64,000 bases of DNA from NCBI GenBank assembly GCA_963675135.1, contig OY776119.1, positions 40,919,198 to 40,983,197 on the forward strand, read 5' to 3'. The notes beneath the pieces were generated by a model. The model was not told the origin of the DNA, made no database searches, and saw only the letters and a program-made list of their open reading frames with translations. Positions 9,501 through 19,388 of this stretch are shown here, piece after piece (position 1 is the stretch's first letter; each line of letters begins with the position of its first letter). The DNA is from Galeopsis tetrahit. Its lineage: Eukaryota; Streptophyta; Magnoliopsida; Lamiales; Lamiaceae. Position numbers and translations under genes: made by a program.

Positions 9501-10264
9501 CAGAAGCAAAGGAAGCTGCTGAAGCTATGCAAGATCTCAAAAGGCCTAAGAGAGGCAGAGGCAGATTGGTTAAAACTGCAGAAGCTGAGCAAGCTAAAGT
9601 TGAAATAGATGAGTTGAAGAAGAAGGAGAAGGGCAAGGCTATTATGTCTTCAGAAGCTGAAGTGCAGACAAGAATGGTATCGAAAAGGAAGTCTATTATC
9701 ATTGAAGAACCTACTCCTGAGTCAACTATTTTGAAGAAGCAAAAGGTTGGTGATCCAAGTGATGAAGCTCATTATGCGAAGAAGAAGAAGATAGAAAAGC
9801 ATATTGAAAGTTTGTTGAAGGAGAAGCCTGATGAAGATCAAATAGAAGACAAGCTCATTGATCACTTTATTGACAAAGAACATCGTCAAGAATGGATGAA
9901 AGTGAAAAGGCAGTGGGAACTAGATCACTGGATTATCAGGAAGTTTGGAGATTCTGATAACTCTGACGATCTTTATGCTATGTTTGACAAGTTCATGGAA
10001 GGACAGCATAAGATGCTATGGAATTTGGTCATAAGAATATCTGCTGCTGCTAATTTCAATATTCTTGTTCCTGGTTTTCCAAAATGGAAGTGTCCCATGA
10101 CTAGTTCAGGTAAAAGGGCAGATGTGAACCAGATCAAGAAGTATGAAGATGAGCTGCTAGACAACGAGAAGATTGAAGACGAAGAACATATCAAAGGAAT
10201 TCATACTAGACTACTCAATGCTTTCTGTGTTCCAGATTCAGAAAGAGGTAACTTTTCAGTATAG
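6542..10264 (+). CDS. Very long retrotransposon accessory (env-position) ORF, 1240 codons
   Basis: One uninterrupted frame downstream of pol and upstream of the 3' polypurine tract. I chose the ATG at 6542 (MSIRSIFDVSS); the frame also stays open upstream without ATG. Residues 1-270 form a globular region rich in aromatics (FLEAFPQVVLEEEVLEFYAN, NWFKLIADRMMYF, NWVVSQAVGYGNKLS). It resembles the putative plant transposon protein domain often found in retroelement ORFs. Residues 280-490 are Ser/Thr/Pro/Glu-rich and low complexity. Residues 780-980 look coiled-coil. Residues 990-1110 are Lys/Glu/Ala-rich with basic clusters such as KRPKRGRGR that could act as nuclear signals. The last 130 residues are again globular (EWMKVKRQWELDHWIIRKF). 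I see no signal peptide and no clear membrane span, so a fusion-envelope role is not supported. Family members in SIRE-like elements are of unknown function. Confidence 0.85.
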   Translation: MSIRSIFDVSSNMQAPFDLGRYINDNKVHVEPSLFFEGNHKEGNMEILTKCIRCGLKSFLEAFPQVVLEEEVLEFYANVNRQGDVIESFIDGNRVEITREVMFKKLRLPIGTIDVEKYAEGQELKYLSIFCGKKMKLKPDGKAPTAKKGELLEKYRTLLDIASKMLLCATRSHDSVTQAKTRIMAVIYDGITEVNWFKLIADRMMYFERSVRVDADTRNWVVSQAVGYGNKLSILLPSLLPNKSDWSKGKPFHPLKFYLKIEAMRKQAAARPAAPRQVQIDDSEVLPYADSSSSSQDKSEEAESSADDSEKTQSDEESTQEKESSEQMPEMYTLVRVESPTRPVESSIQVGTSTQSVSIPLSLPSTSIRTKARSHRSRPRPVPPTSQVLAARPLRASHPLYTPISDTTDTPTVVVPNQATSKPIETIAFTPSPSTEYVEPPHPSASDKTPVATATTEIGTPPTQTPSEVRFESLVYYPMSLRERRIRSKMSRNLKKKLSAIEVDYESEQFEKLLRVCSWVALKKSGTDDLFEAILGKGGISNFMDWELEQKETSGVQDHSELFPAHAITDLAKRLLHISDDLMCSESTFDVGVQVSDSDFDNDMIMTEVTQVEEFQSTDPMVDLDNVSNQLRGIVFRFQVDHANSPRSDFAFINRYSDDILPFELCGYMAKLHALLRKDLAEDIRKAKEAKLAIVPYCPFPSLKAIAGSVFQDSEVVEDEAVTTATEGHLISIADDVIMEETIHAEVGQSSQRISTASIDELKADLKSVVKSSIDDFLKSDVKKTLIEQNNVLVTSSKDLIVDAVNQIDDEYRQHMFEQLEGFLQDQVEYSEKSSVDFARVLATESRKLERVYRARIEVANVQRKEAYDQLTQAQQLISAMTEENKKLRLTATHFKNELNLSTQKLELVATKLDKLSQNNSHEKQIERATSQMKQAMYEEMTRFTSLFSLQATDEAKKGEETKKTQQSAAEISAEAEIEKSKFSAEPEAKEAAEAMQDLKRPKRGRGRLVKTAEAEQAKVEIDELKKKEKGKAIMSSEAEVQTRMVSKRKSIIIEEPTPESTILKKQKVGDPSDEAHYAKKKKIEKHIESLLKEKPDEDQIEDKLIDHFIDKEHRQEWMKVKRQWELDHWIIRKFGDSDNSDDLYAMFDKFMEGQHKMLWNLVIRISAAANFNILVPGFPKWKCPMTSSGKRADVNQIKKYEDELLDNEKIEDEEHIKGIHTRLLNAFCVPDSERGNFSV

Positions 10265-10415
10265 TTTAGTTTTATTCTGATTTTGTTAAGTATTTGTAAT
10301 CTACTGATCTATTTCTGAATGAATGAAAAGATAAAATACTATTTTGATGTTTAAGACAAGATAACTACTTAACTAGTCTACTTATGAGAAAAGATTCAAG
10401 TAGTTTTGGCTTCAT

Positions 10416-10430
10416 CAAAAAGGGGGAAAT
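10416..10430 (+). promoter_or_regulatory. 3' polypurine tract
   Basis: CAAAAAGGGGGAAAT lies immediately before the TGTTGGGA that opens the LTR-like unit. This is the expected plus-strand DNA priming site of an LTR retrotransposon. Confidence 0.8.
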
Positions 10431-10968
10431 TGTTGGGATATGAATCCTAGAACAAGTCCTAAATGATGAATAAAAGATAAAAGAAGATAAAGTTTTGATA
10501 AGCCAAAAGAAGACTTGAATATTTTCTAAGTATTGATTGATCTAGTCTAGTTGAGTTGAAGTCATCTTGTACAGATCAGTAGAGTTCACAAGACAAGTAC
10601 TAGTTTTGAAAGACAAGTATTATTGAAAGATAAGTACGATTTATAAGTACTTCATATTTGTTATTCGTATATGTTAAGATTGTTTTTGAGCTATAATTAC
10701 TGTATAGAGCTCATGATATTTTTAACATATACGAATAACAAATATGAAGTACTTATAAATCGTACTTATCTTTCAATAATACTTGTCTTTCAAAACTAGT
10801 ACTTGTCTTGTGAACTCTACTGATCTGTACAAGATGACTTCAACTCAACTAGACTAGATCAATCAATACTTAGAAAATATTCAAGTCTTCTTTTGGCTTA
10901 TCAAAACTTTATCTTCTTTTATCTTTTATTCATCATTTAGGACTTGTTCTAGGATTCATATCCCAACA
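10431..10968. repeat. Palindromic LTR-like unit
   Basis: Starts TGTTGGGATATG and ends CATATCCCAACA. The two halves (10431-10677 and 10722-10968, 247 bases each) are reverse complements around a 44-base loop (10678-10721). An ordinary LTR only has short inverted ends; here the whole unit is an inverted repeat. The right half is either a second LTR start in opposite orientation with the LTR 3' part (R-U5) missing, or a fold-back of the LTR start. No second LTR of this family is visible in the window for comparison. Confidence 0.85.
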
Positions 10969-11600
10969 CCTTGTATGTTATATGTTTATGACTTTAGGGC
11001 ACTAATAAGTTGGCTTAATTTTTTTTGTTGTAGTTGCTATTTCATGTTTTTGCAGTCCACTACTTTAAAATTTTTAATATAATTTCCTTTTGTAGGGGGC
11101 ATTGCACATTTTATAAGAAGTTAGAAACTTTCCAGTAGTGTATTTGTATGCTTAGAATTTGTAATTTATATGGTCTAGTGGTGCTAATCAATCTTTACTG
11201 GTGCCTATAGCTCTGTACTTCATTGTATATACATATCAGTCATGAACATTACTTATGCCCTCGTTGATTTTTGAGTTAAGTGTTAATGTTTACTCTAGTT
11301 CTTAATGTGTTGTTTTATTGAATAACTTGATCCACTGCTTTAATGTGATTATAGAATTTATTTAATTTTATCAACAGTACATACCTCTAAAAGTGGAAAT
11401 AGATAAAATTTAAATATCAACTGAGTCTTCTGAAAAAGGAAACCACGTGTTTGATATTGTGCGGGAATGATTTACTAAAATGTTAGGTGTCTCTTACTAT
11501 ATTTGGGTCCATGTATATTTTGAAGTTTGAATTGTCCTCTAACAAACAACTTAATAATTTAAGTGAGGACTCATGGAGTCATGATCATCGGCCTGTTTTT
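10969..11600. other. No gene seen
   Basis: AT-rich sequence without a coding region. It may be intron or interior sequence of the CACTA remnant that follows. Confidence 0.5.
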
Positions 11601-11624
11601 CTTAATATCATTATTTTAGTTTAG

Positions 11625-11800
11625 GTGTGCAGGTTAATGTTCATGGACGACCAAAAGGTAGAAATGGGAGGAAGTTGTCATCCTACATTGGCTTGCTTGC
11701 AAGAGATCCAAAATTGATACCTTTGATTTAGAAGATTGGAGAAAGCTCTTGGATGAGCTAACTAAAGAAACCCTTTGGAAGATCATTTTGGTATTATCTC
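11625..11800 (+). pseudogene. Exon of a Ptta/En/Spm (CACTA-type) plant transposase, frameshifted
   Basis: Read on the plus strand the exon opens after a TGTGCAG acceptor and encodes VNVHGRPKGRNGRKLSSYIG, then LLARDPKLIP. After a one-base deletion near 11725 it continues DLEDWRKLLDELTKETLW. This pattern (HGRPxGRNGRKLSS followed by DWR...KExLW) resembles the Ptta/En/Spm plant transposase family associated with CACTA elements. It lies 1.2 kb upstream of a CACTA-type terminus at 13014 in the orientation expected for one element. The frameshift and lack of further exons make it a remnant. The assignment rests on remembered motif shape, not a search. Confidence 0.5.
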
Positions 11801-11989
11801 TAAAAACTTGCATATGCATACCAGTGGTTACTTTTGTAATTTTCTATCATATCTACATTGAAATTCATTATGCGAGGCTATACGTACACAAAGTCTTTGG
11901 CAACAACTACTCTATTTATTTACTATCCCTAAATTCTTTTATGCTTAATCATTTATCTACATTTTACATTCAGGCATATGCATCATGAT

Positions 11990-12380
11990 CATGCTATTCA
12001 AAGTAAAAAGACATTACAGAAGCCAGAAAGTGCTCGAAAAGGCACCATGAGAAACCACTGTGAAGAAGCAGTGTGTTGGAGAATTACATCTTCAAAAAAG
12101 TTTCTATTATAAATGTAAAGGAAAACTTTTTAATCTTTACTGCATTCTATAATTGTCCTTGTGATGACATAGGTTTTAGATAGATTTTGGTATAGTGGAA
12201 ACTTAATATTTGTTGTTTTTTAAAATTTTACATTCAACATTTATAATTTGTTTCCATGTCACCATGAAATTCAATTTTATAGCATTTACTATTTTGGATT
12301 ATTATTGGTCTCAAGTATCTTTAGGGTCATTTTCTTGTTGATACAATATATTTATAATATTAAAAAAAAAATTATACCAT
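11990..12380. other. No gene seen; interior of putative CACTA remnant
   Basis: AT-rich DNA between the transposase-like exon and the subterminal repeats. A possible exon end near 11975-12060 cannot be confirmed. Confidence 0.4.
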
Positions 12381-12389
12381 TAATTTTAG

Positions 12390-13014
12390 TATCAAAATTG
12401 ATGTATTGATATGTTTAGTATCGGAAAAAATTTTAGGATATTATAAATACAATTTAGTAACAAAAAAAAATCGATACCATTATCCGATACTAATATTATT
12501 TCGATATTAAAGGGTTCAATCATTTTGTATTAGAAAATATTTATTGACACTATATTTTTAGTATCGGTAAAAGTTTACGATACTATAAATACATTGTTGT
12601 ATCAAACAATAATTTGATACTAAATACAATTTTGATACTAAAGAGTTCAATTCTTTAGTATCGGAAAATATTTATTGATACTATTTGTTTAGTATTGGTA
12701 AAAGTTTACGATACTATACATACATTGTTATATCAAAAAAATTGATACAATAATCCGATACTAAATACAATTCTGATACTAAAGAGTTCAATCTTTTAGT
12801 ATCAGAAAACATTTATCGATACTATACATTTCTGATACTAAAGTGTTACCCTTTGGTATAATTTTTTTTTTCTGACACAAGGTCTTTAAGATCGGGAGTA
12901 TAGGTATCGGAAGTTGTATGGGAAATACATTTGATACCAATACCCTTTGGTATCAAATATTTCATCTTTGGTATCAAAAAAAATCTGATGCTAAAAACCT
13001 TTTTTCTTGTAGTG
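12390..13014 (+). mobile_element. CACTA-type transposon 3' end with subterminal repeats
   Basis: The stretch is packed with short repeats of GATACTAAA / TTTAGTATC and related TTTGGTATC units in both orientations, about fifteen in 600 bases. It ends with TTTTTTCTTGTAGTG at 13000-13014, the reverse complement of the CACTACAAGAAAA terminus of plant CACTA elements. Dense subterminal repeats next to such a terminus are typical, as they bind the element's DNA-binding protein. The matching left terminus was not found, so the element is probably decayed or its left end was lost. Confidence 0.7.
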
Positions 13015-13979
13015 TCATCCCGGTTTGTTTGTGGATACGTTGAGATATCTATTATTATCAGACTCAAATATCTCAATTGACCCAAATTGAGTCACACGTA
13101 GTGCGTCTTTCAGTTATTTGATATGCACACAATTGATCCTGGTCTACCGCCGCCTAGCGATTTTCAACTAGGCTCCTTTTTTTTCTGGACTTCCCGGCGT
13201 CGAAGACCAATTTGAATGATCGAACACACTTTTCAAGTGGAATCGGCGCACCGATGAGAACTCATGTTTATATTTTTCCCAAATTCCATCGTTTAAGGAG
13301 TGAAATGAGGTGAAATCCACCGGACTACCGAATTCCAACTTCTGCAACCTTGCTTTTTGGTCTGATTACTCATTTATGTTTGGCTAATGCACCTACTAAA
13401 TTGGTCTATGTATGATACTTTACATGCCAAAATCCACAATAAAAAAATATAATTTTAATCTTCTACTTTCTTTCTTGGGTGTGGGAATAGGAAGAAGTGT
13501 CAGCCTTCAATTCACCAAAGATATATTTTAATAGTGGAGTTTATAAAAGGTTTTGTATTTTAACTATATGAAAGGTTTGTGGGACATTCCAAAAAGAAAA
13601 GTGTTGGTATTGTGGGATGGGGAAGTATTTTGTTTAACTATGGAATTAGGCTTATTTATAGGTGTGAAATCGAAGGTTTGATGGGTCAAATTTGATTTAT
13701 CGAAAAAATTTGTAGTTATCCAAAAAGATTTGATAGACTTCTGATACGTATTTTATAAAACTCACCTTTAAAGTGTAAGAGGGTCGACCTCATAATATTA
13801 GTAATTGTCTTATTTAGTATCAATCCAAAGGACTAGACTGCTTGTGTATCCTTTATGTTATGTTTGTGTGATGAAATTAAATGTAAACTTAGAAGGGGAA
13901 ACTACTAATTAATGAGAACAAGTGTGATATTGGGCAATGATTGTGTTTCTTTTCATTTGAGCAAATCTAGTAAATTACC
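13015..13979. other. No gene; includes a fragment shared with 55475
   Basis: No coding region. Bases 13627-13740 (GGAATTAGGCTTATTTATAG and onward) are similar to 55477-55560 near the S-receptor kinase cluster, and more weakly to 47135-47185. This suggests a dispersed repeat or a remnant of segmental duplication. Confidence 0.45.
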
Positions 13980-13989
13980 TTTTGCATCC

Positions 13990-16310
13990 ACTTCATTTCG
14001 TGTTTTGCATCGATTGCATTATATTTACGTTGATGTTTGGAGCCCTACCCAGTCTGCTTCATTTGATGGGTAAAAGTACTTTTTTCTACTTGTGGATTTA
14101 TACTCAAGATATTGTTGGATATTCCCCATTTCATCAAAATATCAGGTGCATTCAATATTTATGATTTTTTTGCCGCTGGTTGAACGATAATTTAATCGTA
14201 AACTCCAAAATTTCTACTCCGACAATGGTGGAGAATTTTTGGCCCTTCGTTCCACACTTATTAAATTGGCCATCGGTTGGCTTACCATGGCTCCTCACAC
14301 GCCGCAACAGAATGGGCTTTCTGAGCGTCGTAATCGCCACATACTTGAGGTTGCACGAGTCTTACTTCATCATGTTAACTAGTCGAATCAATTTTTGGTA
14401 TTTGCAATTCAAACAAATGTTTATCTTATCAACCGTATGCAAACTGCGGTTCTTAACCGCTGTAGTCCTTCTGATATATTATTCAACACTCACTTGAATT
14501 ATCAGAAGCTATCTTTGGGTGCCTCTGTTTTCCTTGGCTTCGCCCATATATTTCAGGAAAACTCTCTCCGCCATCCATGAAGTGTTTATTTGTCGGTTAT
14601 AGCACATCTCAAAGATCATATCGATGCTTCGACATCTCAACTGGCCGTATATATGTATCTCGCCATGTTCGTTTTGTGGAATCATTTCTCCCTGGTTATA
14701 TATGTCATGTGCTAATTGACTTAATTACTCCAACAGCTAGCATCAACTTGCCATTCTCAAATTTTGTCTTTGATTCTCCTACACCTGCTCATGTCTCCTT
14801 GTGCACCACTACCTCAGCTTGATGCGTTGCCTGTGATCACTCAATCTACTTACTGTGATCAGCATACAGCCCTGGCTCGTGAACTCCCTACTCCTGCACG
14901 CCAACACTCTATGAGAACCCAAAGCCAAAATAATATCCACAAGCCAAAGTTTGCTCATACTACTACCAAACATTCATTACCTGATGATGTTAAACCTTCT
15001 ACGGTTCATGAGGCCCTATCCATACCGCACTGGCGAGAGGCAATGGCGAACAAGTTCACTGCTTTGCAACGATATGGAAATATTATCGGTTACAAATGGG
15101 TATTAAGAATTAAACGGAAACCAGACGGCTCGATTGATAAATATAAGTCTCGCTAGGTAGCAAAAGGTTTTAATCAATGTCCCAGAATTGATTTTACTTA
15201 AACTTTTAGCCTAGTTGTCAAATCAATGTCCCAGAATTGATTTGCCGGTTTACATGCGTCAACCTCCGGGCTTCAAGGACCCATTAATGTCGTCCCATGT
15301 TTGCTTGCTTAAGCGTTCACTTTACGGGCTTGGTCAAGCCCCCTGTGCTTGGTACGATGCCTTATGTTCTGCCCTCCTCGCCTTTGGTTTGGTTCGTTCC
15401 ATGGCTGACTCCTCTCTCTTCACTATGCATAAAGGCGTTGATAGATTATTTGTTTGGCAAACGATGATGATTTAATTCTCATGGGATCCTCCCTATCCAT
15501 GATTGCTTAGCTCACCAAGCACCTTCAATCCATATTTTCTATTAAAGATCTTGGTCTATTGTCTTATTTTCTAGGAGTTGAAGTTGCTCAATGTCATCAG
15601 GATCTCTTTTTATCGCAACACAAATTCATGATTGGTCTTCTCTGTCGCCATAAAATGGATGGTGTTAAAGTTGTCGCCACTCCTGCTGCTACCAAGCCTT
15701 CACTCGACTCTAGTTCGGTTGATGTTACCGAGTACAATAGGGCCATTGGTGGAGTGCAGTATATAAGGATCACTCGCCCGGACATTTCCTTCACTTTTAA
15801 TCAGTTAGCTCAACACCTACTCCTGCTGCTTGACACTTAGTTAAGAGGTCACTTCATCATGGCATATTACTTCGTCGTTTAAACAACCTGGCAATTACAA
15901 GCTACTCAAACTCCAATTTTGATGGTGATTTGTCGGATTGCAAGTCTACCTGAAGTTATATTATATTTCTAGGCACCAGATCTCGAAAGCAGCGCGTTGT
16001 CTCTCATTCTTCTACTGAGGCGGGCTCTCGCCACTACCGCATCTAAGGTCTGCTGGCTCACACATCTTTTGCATGATCTTGGGGTCAAACTTCCCTCTCC
16101 TCCTCGCCTTCTTTGCGATAACATGGGTGCCACTTGTCTTGCTCTCAACCAAGTCCAACACTCAGGTTTACGACACATAGCTGTTGATCTTCATTTTGTT
16201 CGGGACTTATGTGAACACAACAGACCAGCTGGCTGATCTGCTCACCAAACCCCTAGCCCGTGCATGGTTCCAGTCTCTCGGGTCCAAAATTGTAGTGGTT
16301 GATGGCACGT
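13990..16310 (+). pseudogene. Degenerate Copia pol: integrase, reverse transcriptase, RNase H
   Basis: Copia polyprotein pieces follow each other on the plus strand in shifting frames with many stops. Integrase: DVWSPTQSASFDG then DNGGEFLALRS (about 14020-14260), TPQQNGLSERRNRHILEVAR (14300-14360), MKCLFVGYSTSQRSYRCFD (14577 on). Reverse transcriptase: HWREAMANKFTALQR...YKWVLRIKRKPDGSIDKYKSR (15030-15156), PPGFKDP...LLKRSLYGLGQAP (15260-15340), YFLGVEVAQ (15561 on). RNase H: CDNMGATCLALNQVQHSGLR (16117 on), then DLLTKPLARAWF. Stops and frameshifts (for example TAG at 15156-15158, and 14375) break every part, so it is inactive. Gag, protease and a 5' LTR were not found. It lies between the CACTA remnant and a piece of S-receptor kinase exon. 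Confidence 0.85.
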
Positions 16311-16311
16311 C

Positions 16312-16512
16312 AATTTTGCGGGGGCATATTAGTAAAACTTATCTAGATAACACTTGATAAGTTTTTTTAATCTTATCACATAATTATAGGGCTTTAGTTA
16401 CATTAGAATTTTCTATCTTCAATATTATTTCTCAACAGATTCATATTGTATATATACCTCAATGTATCCGCAATTATTCAATGAAACACAATTCATACAA
16501 ATTCTATATTAT
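16312..16512 (+). repeat. Probable polypurine tract and 3' LTR of the degenerate Copia element
   Basis: A purine-rich TTTGCGGGGGCATA lies just after the last RNase H codons, followed by about 180 AT-rich bases ending in CAATGAAACACAATTCATAC. This is the position of a 3' LTR. Without a second copy the ends cannot be fixed. Confidence 0.4.
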
Positions 16513-16526
16513 TAACCATCGTTGGG

Positions 16527-16612
16527 AGAAATCAAAGTTTGGCTAATTGAAATCGTTTGGTTTATCTAGTCCAAAGGATAAATTTAGAAAATTATTGGAA
16601 AGAAGCAAAGTG
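16527..16612 (-). pseudogene. Fragment of an S-domain receptor kinase first exon
   Basis: These 86 bases match the minus-strand kinase gene exon 1 region at 54817-54903 (signal peptide and start of the lectin domain), with substitutions and a small deletion. On the minus strand they read roughly LLSNNFLNLSF, matching the SNNFLNLSF of the gene at 51784-54943. The rest of the gene is missing. It shows that S-receptor kinase sequence once lay next to the PGIP-like copies, about 38 kb from the present cluster. Confidence 0.7.
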
Positions 16613-17059
16613 TGAAAAGATAAAAGAGTGTTTGTTAGTTGGGTAAACAAAGTAAAATTGGATTTGATATGCTTATTACATGAATCCAAACAGGGGTGGT
16701 ATCAAATCCATCCCCGCAGGAATGTTGCTATGGAATCACGATAGAATCCAATCACCTATATTAGATATCTTATATATAGAAAGGAGCATACGTAGTACTC
16801 CTATAAGTTCTAAGCTTACACCATGGAGCTGTTAGCCTGCTGATGAATATAAAATAAAAACCTGGTATCTCAATTTAATCTTGGTGCAGATTTAGACTTC
16901 TGAATACTTGTATCCAGAATTTTTTTTTTTTTAATTTATTTCCCTCATTAACGTTCGATCATGGGTGAATGAGCATCACTTATTTGAGAAAGATAAATCT
17001 AAAATGTGTACTCCATTATATATTGATTTTAATGTGTATGTTAAAACTAAAAGACTCGA
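16613..17059. other. No gene seen
   Basis: Intergenic sequence with no recognisable gene or element boundary. Confidence 0.5.
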
Positions 17060-17345
17060 TTTTTTGGAGTGAATCAAACGGGGTATCTATCATGCTAGCT
17101 ATGTGCAACTAAAGCACGTTTTCTTTTCCCATTAAATTAAAACATCAGCTGGATAGTGGCAACTATAGCTACATATGGCCCAAAAATCGCAAATAAATGT
17201 AGTCCACTCGGTATTAAATAATAATGTCTCTATAAATACACGTCCACTCTCTGCACATGAACTCACACTAATCCTATCCTATCCAAACTAAAAAGTATGG
17301 CTGCAACTTCCTACATAACTCTACGTCAAAGTCGAGCTTAACCCT
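17060..17345 (+). pseudogene. PGIP-like gene remnant: promoter and first codons only
   Basis: The block from TTTTTGGAGTGAATCAAACG onward matches the promoter of the intact PGIP-like gene at 25660-25976. Shared pieces include AAAGCACGTTTTC, ATGGCCCAAAAATCGCAAAT and the TATA region (TATAAATA at 17231-17238; TATAAGTA at 25924). The ATG at 17297 begins MAATSYIT, matching MAPTSYII of the intact gene, but similarity ends within about 15 codons. The remainder of the LRR gene is absent. It is a truncated duplicate. Confidence 0.8.
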
Positions 17346-17707
17346 ATTTCCACACAATGACGAACATCCGAACACTATCTCTCATCATTTGATCTATATA
17401 AATATCACACTCATTCTCATTAATTAATAGTTTCTCTTCTAAGTTTGCATTTAGTTTAATAGCACAAACCATGTATTTTCATTATATTCAAGTGACGACA
17501 CATAACATTGAGGATACACGAGCAATCTAATCCCGTGGATTGATACTAAACTGGACACTTACTAATATTACAAGGACCCTTTTATACTTGAGAGGCGCGC
17601 AAGTATTATAAAATACGCGCTAGGGATCTCAAGAGTGTGAGTGAAATAGTCAAAGAATATATAGGAAAAGAATAAGATATATATATTATTCATTAGTTTG
17701 TATAGCA
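17346..17707. other. No gene seen
   Basis: AT-rich flank of the small LTR element; nothing recognisable. Confidence 0.5.
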
Positions 17708-17712
17708 GTTAC

Positions 17713-18103
17713 TGTTGGTTTTGGGCTTGTGTTAAAATAAAAGAAGGATTTTTTGTCCCACATTGGTTATGATCGATCAAAGAGGTGAGAACTTCCTAAT
17801 ATCATATAAAAAGTCTAAGGGTCTTTGTTACAAGTACACCAATCAATACACTTTAGTCTTGTATTTGATTCTAGTGAAGATTCATTTCTCATATTCTCTT
17901 TTAATCAAGTCTCGTGAAAAAGGACAATGTAATTGTAGACTTTAAATAGTGTAGGATGGTTGAGTGAAAGAGTGGAATTATGTGTGATTATAGAAATTTA
18001 ACAAATAGTAATTTTTTCTCCGATTTTGGAGTTTCCACGTTAAATTCTTGTGTTGGTGATTATTTTATTTTTCGTTTGCCCTTGGGGAATCAATTTTCCA
18101 ACA
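17713..18103 (+). repeat. 5' LTR of the TR-GAG-like element
   Basis: Alignable throughout with 19389-19817, starting TGTTGG and ending CCAACA. It has a six-base difference near its start and lacks some bases found in the 3' copy. The divergence implies an old insertion. Confidence 0.85.
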
Positions 18104-18254
18104 AGTGGTATAAGAGTCGGGTCTAGTCTCTAGTTATATATTATTAATATGTTCTGTGGTTGCAGCATAGTCTGATCTTCCACATAATAAATTATATTTT
18201 TAGGTTTGTGGGTCTTTTTTGAGACGGTTGTTTAATTAAGGGTGGAGAAACAAT

Positions 18255-19024
18255 ATGTCAAAGACTTCGAGTGCAATGAAGTTTAACGTGAAGAAATTTG
18301 ATGGAAGAATCAATTTTAGCTTGTGGTAAGTGCAAGTTAAGGATGTGCTAATACAATCTGATGTACACAAAGTTGTGAGAGGAAGGCCAGGTTCTACTAA
18401 AGGTAACACCAACAAGGATTTTGGTTTGAGTGATGAAGATTGAGAGGATCTGGATTTGAGGGCTGCAAGCACAATACATTTGTGTAAGGCCAAGGGTGTT
18501 CTAACAAATTTACATGGGATTTCGAGTGTCAAGGAGATGTGGGAAAAGCTGGATTCTCTGTATCAGGCAAAGGGCACTTCGAATCGGATATACCTTAAGG
18601 AACAATTTCACACCTTGCAGATGAACGAAGGTATGAAAATTTCAGATCATTTTAGTACAATTAATGGCATTATTTCTGAACTATAGGCAATTGAAGATGA
18701 GGATAAGACATTAAGACTCATAGTGTCTCTTCCACATTCCTATGAGCATATGAAACCAATTTTGATGTATGGGAAGGAAACTTTAAATTTTGTTGGAGTC
18801 ACACGAAAAATTCTTTTTGAAGAAAGAAGACTGATAAGTAAAGGACGAACTTCAACGAAAAATTCAGCAATGGTGGCTTTTTGCAAAGGGAAGAAGAAGG
18901 ACTTCAAGGGCACTGTTGGTTGGAAGTGTGGAAAATCTGGGTATTTAAAGCGAAACTGTCAAGGTGGAGCAGTGGTGGCAAATGACTCAAAACAAGTTGC
19001 TAACGTTGTCATATATAAAAGATG
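18255..19024 (+). pseudogene. Degenerate Copia gag with damaged zinc knuckle
   Basis: The frame starts MSKTSSAMKFNVKKFDGRIN and continues with the Copia Gag (UBN2-type) pattern LHGISSVKEMWEKLDSLYQA, MNEGMKISDHFSTING and LPHSYEHMKPIL. At least three in-frame stops interrupt it (near 18327, 18442 and 18684). The knuckle reads WKCGKSGYLKRNC; the first Cys and the His of the normal CCHC pattern are replaced by Trp and Tyr. Gag normally packages element RNA into virus-like particles. This copy cannot make an intact protein. Confidence 0.85.
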
Positions 19025-19388
19025 ATTTCCTTAGATTGATGAAACGAACATCCTCATGGCATGTCCAACTTCCATGAACGAGGATGTGATAATGTTAGTT
19101 GGACCACATGTGCATTGTTTCGGCGTGGATGTAAGGTGTGTGGTGAAAGATGTCGATGGCAGAAGGACTTCTAGGAAAGCCAAAAGCTAGAAGTTGCTCC
19201 ATAAATTTCATCATGTGTTTTTCGACATGTGCTGAAGGAAATTCATAGAATGGTTGATTCTAAGTGTTCTATATTCTCATATGGTGGAGTAGGTTTCTTT
19301 GTTTTTGAGAATGTTGGCTCTTTGGTTTAAGAATCATGCTTGTCGGTGAAGGCTATGCAATTTTCTTTTATTTTACCAAGGTGGAGAT

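Larger units (their letters stand above)
4127..10968 (+). mobile_element. SIRE/Maximus-like Copia LTR retrotransposon, 5'-truncated right copy
   Basis: Order on the plus strand: gag-like segment in reverse orientation (4127-4258), pol RT-RNase H (4255-5652), spacer with polypurine-like runs, a 1240-codon additional ORF (6542-10264), a polypurine tract (10418-10429) and an LTR-like unit opening TGTTGGGATATG (10431). Gag, protease and integrase in sense orientation and a 5' LTR are absent, so this copy cannot move by itself. The extra ORF between pol and 3' LTR is the hallmark of SIRE1/Maximus-lineage Copia elements. The lineage name is inferred; the Copia assignment follows from the RT and RNase H motifs. 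Confidence 0.8.

Noticed and set aside
9203..9702. Antisense frames of 129 and 122 codons
   Set aside because: Shadows of the Lys/Glu-rich coding region, producing Ser/Leu-rich nonsense.
6542..10264. Envelope glycoprotein or endogenous pararetrovirus protein
   Set aside because: No signal peptide, no fusion or membrane segment. The position and the neighbouring Copia RT fit a SIRE-like element's extra ORF.
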